A stretch of 64,000 bases of DNA from the NCBI GenBank assembly GCA_022264855.1, contig JABYQU010000003.1, positions 806,001 through 870,000 of the forward strand. The letters run 5' to 3'. This stretch comes from Lenzites betulinus (Eukaryota; Basidiomycota; Agaricomycetes; Polyporales; Polyporaceae). Each line of letters starts with the position of its first letter. Positions within the stretch are counted from its first letter, which is position 1. The translations under genes were made by a program, and so were the position numbers. Shown here piece by piece: positions 1-8,765 of this stretch. The notes beneath the pieces were generated by a model. That model ran no database searches. It was not told the DNA's origin and saw nothing but the letters and a program-made list of their open reading frames with translations.

Positions 1-434
1 TCCTACGGGTCGATGCTCGTTAGTATTGTGCCTCAAAGTAACCTGAAGAAGATTCAAGGACCTTTTGGATTCGTCTAATCGATTGTCAGTTGGTGCATTT
101 GATGATACTAGTGTATATTTCCTACCGCAATGCTGTCATCTTACAGGAGTGCTTTGAGGTATGGCCTCGTGTGGCTCGAGATGGCGGTCGAAAGGAAACC
201 TTGACCAAGGAAGCCTCGGTGAGCAACGCTATAACGGGAAGGTGACAGACGCCCTGAGGCCGCGGGAAGCGGGCCGCCCCTGCCGCAAGCCGCGCGGACT
301 AGGAGACGCCCATAACTTATGACGGGGTGGGCGTCTAGCTAAGGCAATCACAGGCCCGCCAAGAGAAGGAGGTCCGAGTCTTCGCTGTGTTCGACGTCCT
401 CTTCCTCCTCCTCCCATCTTTCTTTCAGTCCACC
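1..434. other. Left-edge intergenic region and SHR3 upstream region
   Basis: No coding frame with family resemblance is seen here. The last 60 bases before the SHR3 start are rich in CTTCCTCC-type pyrimidine runs, as is common just upstream of basidiomycete start codons. The gene to the left, if any, lies outside the window. Confidence 0.5.
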
Positions 435-1330
435 ATGGCGGGCCTCCGCATGAGCGTTGTTGTCAGCGCGACCGCCTTCCTTCTCGGTGAGTTCGTTCTC
501 GTGTCCAATCTCGCGCTTACCTGGCGGCTACTGACGGCTATATTTTCCAATTAACCTCATAACACGCACACACACTTTATTCGACACCGCGCTTTCCAAC
601 AGGTCTCCTCTTCACCCACTGGATTGCTGACTCCCTCACGCTATGGAAATCGCCTGAGAGGCAGACCGACGCCCGCCTCTGGACCGCTGCAACGTACTAC
701 GCTGTCCTGACGCACGGCCCCCCGCAGCTCGCGTACATATATGGCAGCGTGGCGCTCATCGGCGCGACCACTATCCTCTGGAGTCTGCGCGACGGGCGCG
801 CAGGGAACTTGATGTTCGACGGGGGCAGCATCTGTGAGCACACCCCAACGCAACGCACCCTATCCCGCGCCTCGCGCGCTAACGGACGATACCCCACATA
901 GTTTTGTACCTGACGGCGCTCGCGATGTACTTTTACTCGGTCCTCCCCAGTGCGTATATCGCTCCCATGCGCCCGCGACGCGCTCATTCGCTGACGCGTG
1001 CGTCCCCAAACAGACCTGTCCGAAAACTTCGCCTCCCTCCCCCTTCCGTTCTCCTCGGAAATGACAAGTCCCCCGCCCTTCCCGTTGACGCTGCGCACAC
1101 CGACACTCGAGCTCGCGTCCTCCCATCTCGTCTGCAGCGTCATTCTTACAGGGGTGCTCGCTCTCCAGGCAGGGCGCTGGTGGGCGGAGCAGGCCGACGT
1201 CGACGAGGACGACAACGAGGACGAGCTGCCCGCCGGTGGACAAGACGGTGACGAGACGGGCGTGGAGACGGACAACGCTGCAGAGGAACCCCATGGCGAC
1301 TTGCGCAGGCGGGAGAAGGCCAGGGCGTAG
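435..1330 (+). CDS. SHR3: Shr3-family ER chaperone for amino acid permeases
   Basis: Predicted 215-aa integral ER membrane protein of the Shr3 family, which packages amino acid permeases for exit from the ER. Four exons are read: 435-486, 603-833, 902-949 and 1014-1330, with clean GT-AG introns and continuous phase. The N-terminal transmembrane segment is followed by GLLFTHWIADSLTLWKSP, matching the conserved Shr3 start in which a short hydrophobic helix leads into a His-Trp and Leu-Trp block. Further hydrophobic segments follow around LAYIYGSVALIG, LYLTALAMYFYSVLP and SSHLVCSVILTGVLALQ. The C-terminus is an acidic cytosolic tail rich in Asp and Glu (roughly residues 170-205), as expected for a COPII-contacting tail. 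The ATG at 435 is the first in frame and gives the correct family N-terminus. A 293-aa open frame on the opposite strand is an antisense shadow. Confidence 0.88.
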
Positions 1331-2479
1331 GCGCCGAGGGCTTCAGTCAGGCCACGACGACGACAGGGGCGCCCATTCGCCACCCTAGGGAAGTTTCCTC
1401 TGGGAGCAAAAGTAGTTACGATGATACGATTGATTATGACGGCGCCGATAGATCCCCCTGCACACGGGGCGGCGTAGCGGACAACTCGGGGCGCAGGGGC
1501 GCACTGGTTTCGCAGATCTTGGTCATATAGCATTACGGACTCTGTTTCGTATCTCTCGGACGTCGTTATATTGTACAAAGGCTGTTTACTGCTGTCGAAA
1601 GTTGCATGTTGAACCCTCTCCTATGTATTTTCTCGGGTTTTGCTGGCCGTACAGGGGCAAGCCCGTTGTCTGCCCTCAAGCGGCCTCACTTCCCTCGAGC
1701 AACCATTCCCGAGCTCTTGTCAACGATCTACGGCTTTGGACGCAAGAATTATGTTATTGGACCGTGCGCTGAGGGAGGTCAGAGATGTGCTCCTCGAGCA
1801 TCGGCGTCTGCTGACGCCTCTTGCGGGACGATGGGCGCTTTCCGGCCTTTGCGGTAGCTGCAAGGACGTTCACAGACACTTATCATTGCTATCCCACGCA
1901 AGTTGCTATTCCGTCTCGGGAAATGAGAAACCCGACTGCCCCATTTATGCAGTGTCGACGTCCAGTGGTTGCCATGCCTTCGAGCGCAATGACTTGACGT
2001 CTATAATGGGGCCGTACGGTCATTCAGGCTGGATTTGGGATTAAATACGTCCAGGTAGCATTGCGCGATGAGGGGACCGCCAATGGCGGGTTGACTCTTG
2101 TTCGGCTACCGTCTTAACAGACAGACAATAGTATAATTCCCTCGTACAGTTACAACACAGTAGCTCAGGAGTGGAGAGAAGAAGAGAAACGAAACGAAGC
2201 CGTCTATGAGGATGTCCATACGGTGGGCGTATATACACACGACTGCGAGCCTGCTTCCCGCAGGCGTTACATCATAGTACTGGTACATATGGTATGTAGC
2301 GCGAGGAGAGAGAAAGAGGGCCCCAGAAGGCGCGCGCAGCTGCACACGCCGGTCGGGCATACATAAACGCATATATAGACATACTGGAGGGCGCGTCAAC
2401 CGAGAATTGGTACGGGGGACAAATCGAGGCCATAGGGGAATGGTAGAAATAGGTGGAGGCGTGGCAGTGGTTGGGAGGT
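1331..2479. other. Intergenic region between convergent SHR3 and histone H1
   Basis: This 1.1-kb stretch lies between the 3' ends of two convergent genes. Open frames of up to 134 codons occur but have no recognisable family resemblance and no consistent codon bias. I see 3' UTR-like AT-richer sequence and nothing else that I can support. Confidence 0.4.
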
Positions 2480-3802
2480 TTACGACTTCCTGGTCGTCTG
2501 CACGGGAAAGTTGAATTAGTACAAGTTACGAGGTAGCCCACTGTGCCACCATGTGCTTACCTTGGCGTTGCGGGTGCCCGACTTCGTAGCAGCGCCACGG
2601 GAGGCAGTCTTCTTGACCGGTGCTTTGCCCGTCACAGACTATCCATGCTCAAGTCAGTATCCTAATTCATATTGCATTATATCAGCTCTCCACAAACCTT
2701 CTTCGCTGATTCCCTCTTGCTCGTCACGCTGGTCTTCTTCGCCGGAGCCGCTACTTTCTTAGCAGGAGCCTTCTTGACGGGCACGGCCTTCTTTGAGGCC
2801 GCTGCTGCTTTGGGCTTAGCAGCAGGCGCCTTGGCGGACGCCTTTGCCGGCGCAGCCTTCTTAGTCGCAGAGGGCTTTGCGGCGGACGCCTTTGCAGCGG
2901 CAGGCTTCTTGACGGTGGCAGCTTTCGCGGTGGCAGCTTTCTTCGGTGCAGCAGCCTTGGGGGCGGCCGCCTTAGCGGGAGCCTTGGCCTTGGGAGCGGC
3001 CTTTGCGGGCTTCGTGTCGGGCTTGTTCTGACATGTTAGTTACCACCTGCACTGCACAGCCCCAAGCATTTGGTGTTCAGCCTTACCTCCTTGGTAGCAG
3101 ACGCCTCTGCAGGGCGCTGCGTCTTGGGAGGAAGCTTTACGCGGCCAGAGGGGCCTAGGCAGGCAGTTATTATAAAAGGAAGGCATCGGCCTTGAGCGCG
3201 GGAAACCTACCCTTCGGCAAGACGAAGAGGCCTTTCTCTGCCCCGCTCGTAATGGCTCGGCTGAGCTGCGTGGTTTGTGCAGCACCAAAATCAAGCTTGT
3301 ATGTTTCCTCAACAAACCTTTGGATGACACAGAATTAGAAGGAAAGAGGGGGGACGCCGGCGGGAGACCTACTTCTTGATCTGGGGGCGTGAGACGCCTT
3401 GGCGGGCATCGTCAGGGTGAGCAACGATGCACTCCTGTAATTCGCAAAAACCGTCGGTCAGTTCCCCTGTTCTGTGTTCATGACGTGCAGCGCGAAGTCG
3501 CCAGAGTGTGTCCGGGCCCGCGCGCGACAGAATGCTGAAGGCGCGGGGGATGACGGAGATAAGTGGCGCGGCGCGGCGGGCATGCCCTGCACCCTGCCCC
3601 TTTCGATCGGCAGAGTCAACCACGCCCGCCGCGCGGCGTCGCGCAAAGAAGCGGTAGTGGCTATCGTTGCTACACGCCGTGTAACCCAGCATAGACCAAC
3701 CTTGATCATATCGACCCAAGTAGGGTGGGCTGCGGGAGCCCGAGGAGCCGACTTCTTGCTGGCGGCCGATTTGGCGGCAGAGGCTTTCTTCGCAGCAGAC
3801 AT
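2480..3802 (-). CDS. Linker histone H1
   Basis: Predicted 254-aa linker histone that binds the nucleosome dyad and linker DNA. Seven exons are read on the minus strand: 3802-3701, 3434-3373, 3317-3211, 3154-3087, 3027-2698, 2638-2561 and 2497-2480. They give a continuous frame ending in a six-codon last exon. The winged-helix globular domain (about residues 25-105) begins HPTWVDMIKECIVAHP, continues through GVSRPQIKKFVEETYKLD, then LSRAITSGAEKGLFVLPKG and a GRVKLPPK turn, which is the classic H15 signature. The tail (about residues 110-254) is a low-complexity Ala-Lys-Pro-rich chain of KKAAPAK-type repeats, the DNA-condensing part of H1. The last intron has GTAAGC and GTGCAG borders with a CTAAT branch-like sequence. 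Without that splice the frame would add an unrelated Trp-rich tail. It faces MZM1 across about 700 bp. Confidence 0.92.
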
Positions 3803-4516
3803 TGCGTGGAAATGTGCTAGAAACTAATAAAATGTGGTTGGGAGAGGTGTGGGTAGCGCACTGAGGCGGGGGACGAGGACGGAGCGGTGTGCGTGGAGGG
3901 GGGGGCGCGGGATGGTGGTGGTACGGGATGAAGAGAGGTCGTTCAGACTCCGAGGCGCGTCCAACCATTCAACAAACTGTAATCCTGTGTCACGTGAGAC
4001 TCTATCTCAGGAACACGTCCTTGCGCCTTTGCGAAGAGCTACTGTGGGTCATAAAGGATTAGAATTGTGAGGTAGCGACCCGCGCGCGCTGCTCGCGTAA
4101 TTTCTAGGAGGAAAGAGGAGGAAGGGAGCTGGGAGCGACTGGTTTGCGGGTCCGTGAGGTTGTAGGCGGGCTGCAGACTCAATTTGTGGTGGAAATTTTC
4201 TTCGTCACGTACAGACCTTTTGCACACAGTGTAATGCACACTATGATGTAGTTTCCATGATTATAACGCGTGTTGTGGCATAAAAGCGAGAGAAGAAGTG
4301 GACGGTCCCCGCTGAGTGACATTCCACAGCAATGTCCATATATGGACGCGTCGCGCGCTGAATCTCGCGGTGGATCTGATGATCGGGGCACATGACCGGC
4401 CAGTCGGGCGTGACCGCCGTGCTTGCTGCTTTCCCAAGTCCTCCGCCTCCAGCGAGCTCCAGCAAAGTCCCTTTCCCCCCTCCCAGCTGTGGGGTTTTCC
4501 CTAAACCTCGGGCATT
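3803..4516. promoter_or_regulatory. Divergent promoter region between histone H1 and MZM1
   Basis: This 714-bp gap separates two diverging genes and must hold both promoters. GC-rich blocks (3840-3920) adjoin the H1 start and a CT-rich block (4425-4500) adjoins the MZM1 start. No unambiguous TATA box was assigned. Confidence 0.45.
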
Positions 4517-5006
4517 ATGAGCACTCCACAGACGCTTCTGGCCTCGGCACGTTCGGCGTATCGCTCAGCTTTACGGGCATCTGCATCGACATTTCAGGGT
4601 GACACGGTCGTGCGGAATGGTGAGCGTGTTTGCTGCGTGCTTGCGGTGTCAAGCATGTTTACCACGTTTCTCCCAGCATTCCGCGACAAGATACGCCACG
4701 AGGTGCTTCCGTACAACCCTCAAATCGAGGCGAAGCAGTTTGAGGAGAAGGTCACGTTGGTCAGGGAAATAGCAGATGTCCTTCGAAAGAACATCGTGCA
4801 GGCCCGGAAGGTAGAAGAGGCGAAAAGCGCTCAAGAGAAGGAGCTGTGGGGTATGTTCGATTGGCCAATACGACGGTATCCGGCACTCATCTTCCTCAGA
4901 GTTGAACATCCGCGAAGAGACTGAGCTCGGGTCAAATGACAGCATCAAGCAGGCGAAGACGCAGTCGAACAGGAGTGCCCGCAGACAGGATGGCCAGACG
5001 AAGTGA
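4517..5006 (+). CDS. MZM1: Mitochondrial complex III assembly factor Mzm1 (LYRM7)
   Basis: Predicted 127-aa LYR-motif protein of the matrix. The family chaperones the Rieske iron-sulphur protein before its insertion into the cytochrome bc1 complex. Exons 4517-4619, 4677-4850 and 4900-5006 keep phase. The N-terminus carries the AYRSALRASASTFQGDTVVRNAFRDK block, the LYR-like tyrosine/arginine motif followed by the family F-x-GD and R-x-K-I-R features. A long charged helix follows (KQFEEKVTLVREIADVLRKN) and the tail is polar. Size matches the usual 100-130 aa. The stop codon TGA (5004-5006) lies inside a good splice-donor sequence (GTGAGT from 5003). If that intron (5003-5053) is removed, the protein ends four codons later with TGA at 5067-5069, overlapping the next gene's ATG. 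See findings for the possible bicistronic arrangement. Confidence 0.85.
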
Positions 5007-5065
5007 GTTGGCAAGTCCCAGCACATTCTATTCTAGTTGACGGTTCTAAATAGGTGCTGCCAATC

Positions 5066-5643
5066 ATGACCAGCTCCGGCGACCTATCCCACGCCGGCTC
5101 TGATAGCCAGAAGGCCGGCGTGCCAGTACCACGCTACTACTCACAGCTAAAGAAGGCACATAAGGATCGCGTCCTGCCGGAATTGAAGGAGGATGATCTT
5201 GAGGAGTCTTTTGTTCGAGGTGCCCGGTACTCCGCATCTGTATCTTATATCCCTGTTAATGGGAATCATACTTGGAAACAGGAAGCGGTCCCGGTGGGCA
5301 GTCCGTGAACAAGACGGAAAATAATGTCCAGCTGCTGCATAAACCAACCGGCATTCGGGTGGCATGTCAGGAGACGCGTTCTCTTCAGCAGAACCGGAAG
5401 ATAGCCCGGAAGATATTGCTTGACAAGGTCAGACTTCTGACCACGAGCAACCGTCGTTATACTAACCGGCAATATACATACCAGCTTGACACCTTGTACA
5501 ATCCAGGCTTGTCAAAGCAGGAGCTACTGAAAGCCAAACAGCATGAGCGAGAACGGCGGAGGAAGAAGAAAGCCAAGAAGAAACAGAAAGAAAAAGAGAG
5601 CTCTGTTATAGTGGAGCCGTCAACAGCGGAAGGGGGCCCATGA
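5066..5643 (+). CDS. Mitochondrial GGQ release-factor-like protein (MTRFR/C12orf65 type)
   Basis: Predicted 171-aa protein with a class I release-factor catalytic domain, expected to hydrolyse peptidyl-tRNA on stalled mitochondrial ribosomes. Exons are 5066-5219 and 5282-5643. The domain starts at LKEDDLEESFVRGSGPGGQSVNKT, containing the universal GGQ tripeptide, and continues with HKPTGIRVACQETRSLQQNRKIARKIL, which matches the family after GGQ. A stop-codon-recognition domain is absent, as in MTRFR, ICT1 and yeast Pth4. The C-terminus is a lysine/arginine-rich extension (KQHERERRRKKKAKKKQ), typical of ribosome-rescue factors that insert into rRNA. The stretch before GGQ lacks a convincing mitochondrial presequence. 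The start is only 60 bp after the MZM1 stop, so the true N-terminus may come from a shared transcript or alternative splicing. An in-phase acceptor ends at 5126. Confidence 0.85.
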
Positions 5644-6091
5644 GAGTAATAAGCGGGACCTTAGCAACACATACACTGACCGGAAACATCTTTCAAGTAC
5701 TCGATTTCCGTCTACTGAACACCCCTATGATCAATATCCCCAGTGACAGCTACGGTTTCGGTTCGTTCATCCGATACTATAACACGCCTGAACAATCCGA
5801 CTAGCTTGCTACACTTGCACCAGTAAACCTATAATTTGATGAAGCTAGTAAGAGAGTCTTGATGGCGGTAAGTAATTGTATCAGTAAAGATCAGTAAGTC
5901 AAGATCAGTAAATGATAGTCTAGTAAGTATCAAGTGAGTAAGTAACCGGAGTCGGCCTCGAGGCCCAGTCCGTTGCGATCAAGCAGCAAGCACCTCCGTC
6001 TGTTTCGTCAACCATCCGCAGCGCAACGATATCTAGCCTCTCTATCCATCTCGCTCCCTGTGTACGCGTGAATAACAGATATTAATCTACA
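5644..6091. other. Intergenic region and CAP promoter with AGTAA-rich block
   Basis: A 448-bp gap. Its middle (5846-5945) is packed with AGTAA and GATCAGTAA-type words, listed separately as a repeat. The last 80 bases before the CAP start are pyrimidine-rich. Confidence 0.45.
5846..5945. repeat. Cluster of short AGTAA / GATCAGTAA repeats
   Basis: About 100 bp hold at least seven AGTAA pentamers, several extended to ATCAGTAA or AGTAAGT. They are irregularly spaced, so this is a degenerate repeat and not a clean microsatellite. It lies 150-250 bp upstream of the CAP start, where it could be promoter or 5' UTR sequence. Confidence 0.5.
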
Positions 6092-8305
6092 ATGGCATCG
6101 GGCGGACTGCACTCGCTTGCCACCATAATCAAGCGGTATGGGTTCTCCAAAGCTGCACCGGTTCACGCCGAATGACCATGCTGCTACAGTCTGGAGGCGA
6201 CGACCTCGCGCCTCGAAGACCTCGCATCGCTCGCGACGACCTATCTCTCACCTGCAGCCCAAGTTTCCACAAGCACGTCGAACAGCTCGTCCGTGAACAC
6301 CGAGCCCACTCCCGTGCCCCCGCCCGCCCCTCATCCCCCTCCGGCTCCCGCCGCACCGGTGGCCCCTGGCCCGTCCGACGAGGTCCCTGCGTTCGTGACG
6401 GCGTACGATGAGAAGATCATCGAGGGCAAGCTGAAGCCGTTCGTTGAGCTCACAAAGAGCTTCGCGGTGGGCTCCGTCATTGAGCAGGTCGAGGTGCTCG
6501 AGAAGGAGTTCATCGACCTGCGCGAGGTGCTCGTAATCGCCGGGGCGTGCAAGAACCCTGATCAGGCAGAGTTTGAGAAGCTGCTGGGCCCGCTGCAGAA
6601 GGATATCGAGACGATCACGCGCATGAAGGAGGCGAACCGGAAGGACAGGGAGTGGTGGGACCATCTTTCGGCGGTTGCTGCAGGTGCGCCGTCCGTCGGA
6701 TGGATCACTGTGGTGAGTCAAATCGCTCTTCATGTAACGGGTGCCCTGGCCGTGCCGGTGTTGGGTGGATGGTCGTGTGCAAGTACATTTGCGCCTAAAC
6801 GGAACCTTCATAATGATGCTTCCGTACGAAAGCTCACTTCCGCAAGTACCGCGGGTGTACCGTTCGTTCTATGACACGCATATGCGGGATGTCAAGCATG
6901 CTGCATAGCCTTGGTCTCAGCTGCTTACGTTCTTGAGGTGGATTCAGTCGTTAACATCTTAAGAACACCCGGGACTCCAGCCGCCTGATAACCAGAGTAT
7001 CATCGCTCACAGCTTGCCTTGTAGTCACCAAAACCCGCACCTTTTGTGGCCGAAATCAAGGACTCGGCGCAGTTCTATACCAACCGTGTCATCAACCAAC
7101 ACAAAGAGAAGTAGGCGTAACCGCCTTTCGGGCACTTAGAACATCTATCTGACAAATCACACAGAGATGCTAGGCATGTCGAATGGACAAGGGGCTACGT
7201 GGCCATACTTGAAGAGCTGCGCAAATACATCATGGAATACCATACGACCGGTCTTGTCTGGAACGCTAAGGTGGGAAAGGTCTCAGCAGCAAACTAGATC
7301 TACACCCCTAACATTTTGTAGGGTGTCACAGTTGAACAGTACAAGGCATCCGCTGGCTCGGCAGCACCAGCAGCAGGCGGTGCCCCCCCTCCACCGCCCC
7401 CGCCCCCGCCTCCTGCACCTGCTGCACCTCCCGCGCCCGCAGCCGCAGCTGCCCCGGCCGGTGGTCTCGGCGCGGTCTTCCAGGATCTCAACCGCGGTGA
7501 AGGTATAACGAAGAGCCTCCGGAAGGTTGACAAGAGCGAAATGACGCACAAGAACCCTGCGCTTAGGGCAGGAAGCACCGTACCCGCCACCACTTCCCCT
7601 GCGGCTGCTTGTGAGTCGGATGCGCTGTTGTCTGGGTGATCGCACTACTTACCGAACTCACAGCAACCGGGAAAAAGCCGGCGAAGCCCAGCAAACCCCA
7701 GGCGCTTATGGGGAAGAAGCCGGCCAAGTTCGCGCTCGAAGGAAACAAATGGGCTATCGTGAGTTATGCCTTGAACTGAAGAGGGACATGTTATTGACGA
7801 TTTGTGGACAGGAATACCAAGAAAACCAGCCGCCGATCACGGTCGAGAACGTAGAGATCAGCCAAACAGTGAACTTGTACGCCTGCAAGAACACGACGGT
7901 CATCGTGAAGGGAAAGTGCAATGCGGTGACGCTCAGTACGTCGGCCGCCCGTCTTCACAGGACTACGTTACTGATCCAGTTACAGTCAACTGTACGAAGA
8001 CGAGTGTTCTCGTCGAGTCTGTGATCTCGTCTATCTCGGTGACAAACTCGCCCTCGTTCGCGCTTCAGATTACGGGCAAAGCGCCGACGATCCAGCTGGA
8101 CTCGACAGACTCTGGCCAGATCTACCTCTCGAAGGAGTGTCTGGAGGCGGAGATCACGACGGCAAAGTGCAGCAGCATCAACATCAGCCTGCCGGTCGAG
8201 GGCGAAGAGGACGGCGTGTTCGACGAGCAGCCGATCCCGGAGATGTTCAGGACGACGATTGTCGGCGGCAAGCTTGTGACGTCCGCGGTGGAGCATGCAG
8301 GGTAG
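6092..8305 (+). CDS. SRV2: Adenylyl cyclase-associated protein (CAP/Srv2)
   Basis: Cyclase-associated protein, which recycles actin monomers from cofilin and in fungi also links to Ras-adenylyl cyclase. The N-terminus is the canonical coiled-coil start with a RLEATTSRLEDLA block, created by splicing exon 1 (6092-6135 region) to the next exon. The N-terminal helical domain continues through VPAFVTAYDEKIIEGKL and MKEANRKDREWWDHLSAVAAGAPSVGWI. After an unusually long intron (6713-7024) come HVEWTRGYVAILEELRKYIMEYHTTGLVWN, a polyproline stretch (7385-7440) that would bind profilin or SH3 proteins, and a WH2-like region with LNRGEGITKSLRKVDKSEMTHKNPALR. The C-terminal CARP beta-helix (about 7810-8305) has ENVEISQTVNLYACKNTTVIVKGK and ends in a GGKLVTSAVEH-type tail. 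Several short introns interrupt the C-terminal half. Confidence 0.93.
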
Positions 8306-8765
8306 GCGGGATGATCGGCTGCTTTCGGTTGTGTGGGCGAGAAATTGGGGGACTGGAGAAGCGATATTCGATATACCTGCTGGACTGCCGTCTGGCGATA
8401 CTGGAAGTCTAGAGTCTATGGTACTCACAATGGTTAACTAAGTTGTGCGCATCGGAATATGGGATATGACACGCATCCAAGTCATGCGTTACATATTCGT
8501 AGCATGAGGAGTGAATTCGAAAGGCTTTGTGGCGAACTGCCGCGGACTAGTGCCAGTGGTGGGAAGGCGACCCTGGGCGGTTGATGCCGTTGACGCGCCG
8601 GATCCATCAACCGCTGTGAGACTCTGCCTTTTGACTATAGTCTTGTAAACAATTCTCGGTCCGCGCTCTCTCCCTTCCGTTTACCTCCGCAACCTCCATC
8701 ACCTGCTTGGCCTCTGCACCTCGGACCCAGCCCACCCTTGAGAGCACTAGTACTACAGCAAACAC
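8306..8765. other. Intergenic region between CAP and the PhoD-like gene
   Basis: A 460-bp tandem gap holding the CAP 3' UTR and the promoter of the next gene. No coding frame with recognisable family resemblance is present. Confidence 0.4.

Noticed and set aside
697..1578. 293-codon open frame on the minus strand over SHR3
   Set aside because: It is antisense to the SHR3 exons, mixes intron and exon sequence, and has no family resemblance. GC-rich genes often leave antisense frames open.
2158..2175. TAGCTCAGGAGTGG, resembling a tRNA A box
   Set aside because: No B box (GGTTCGANTCC) at the right distance and no cloverleaf can be drawn.
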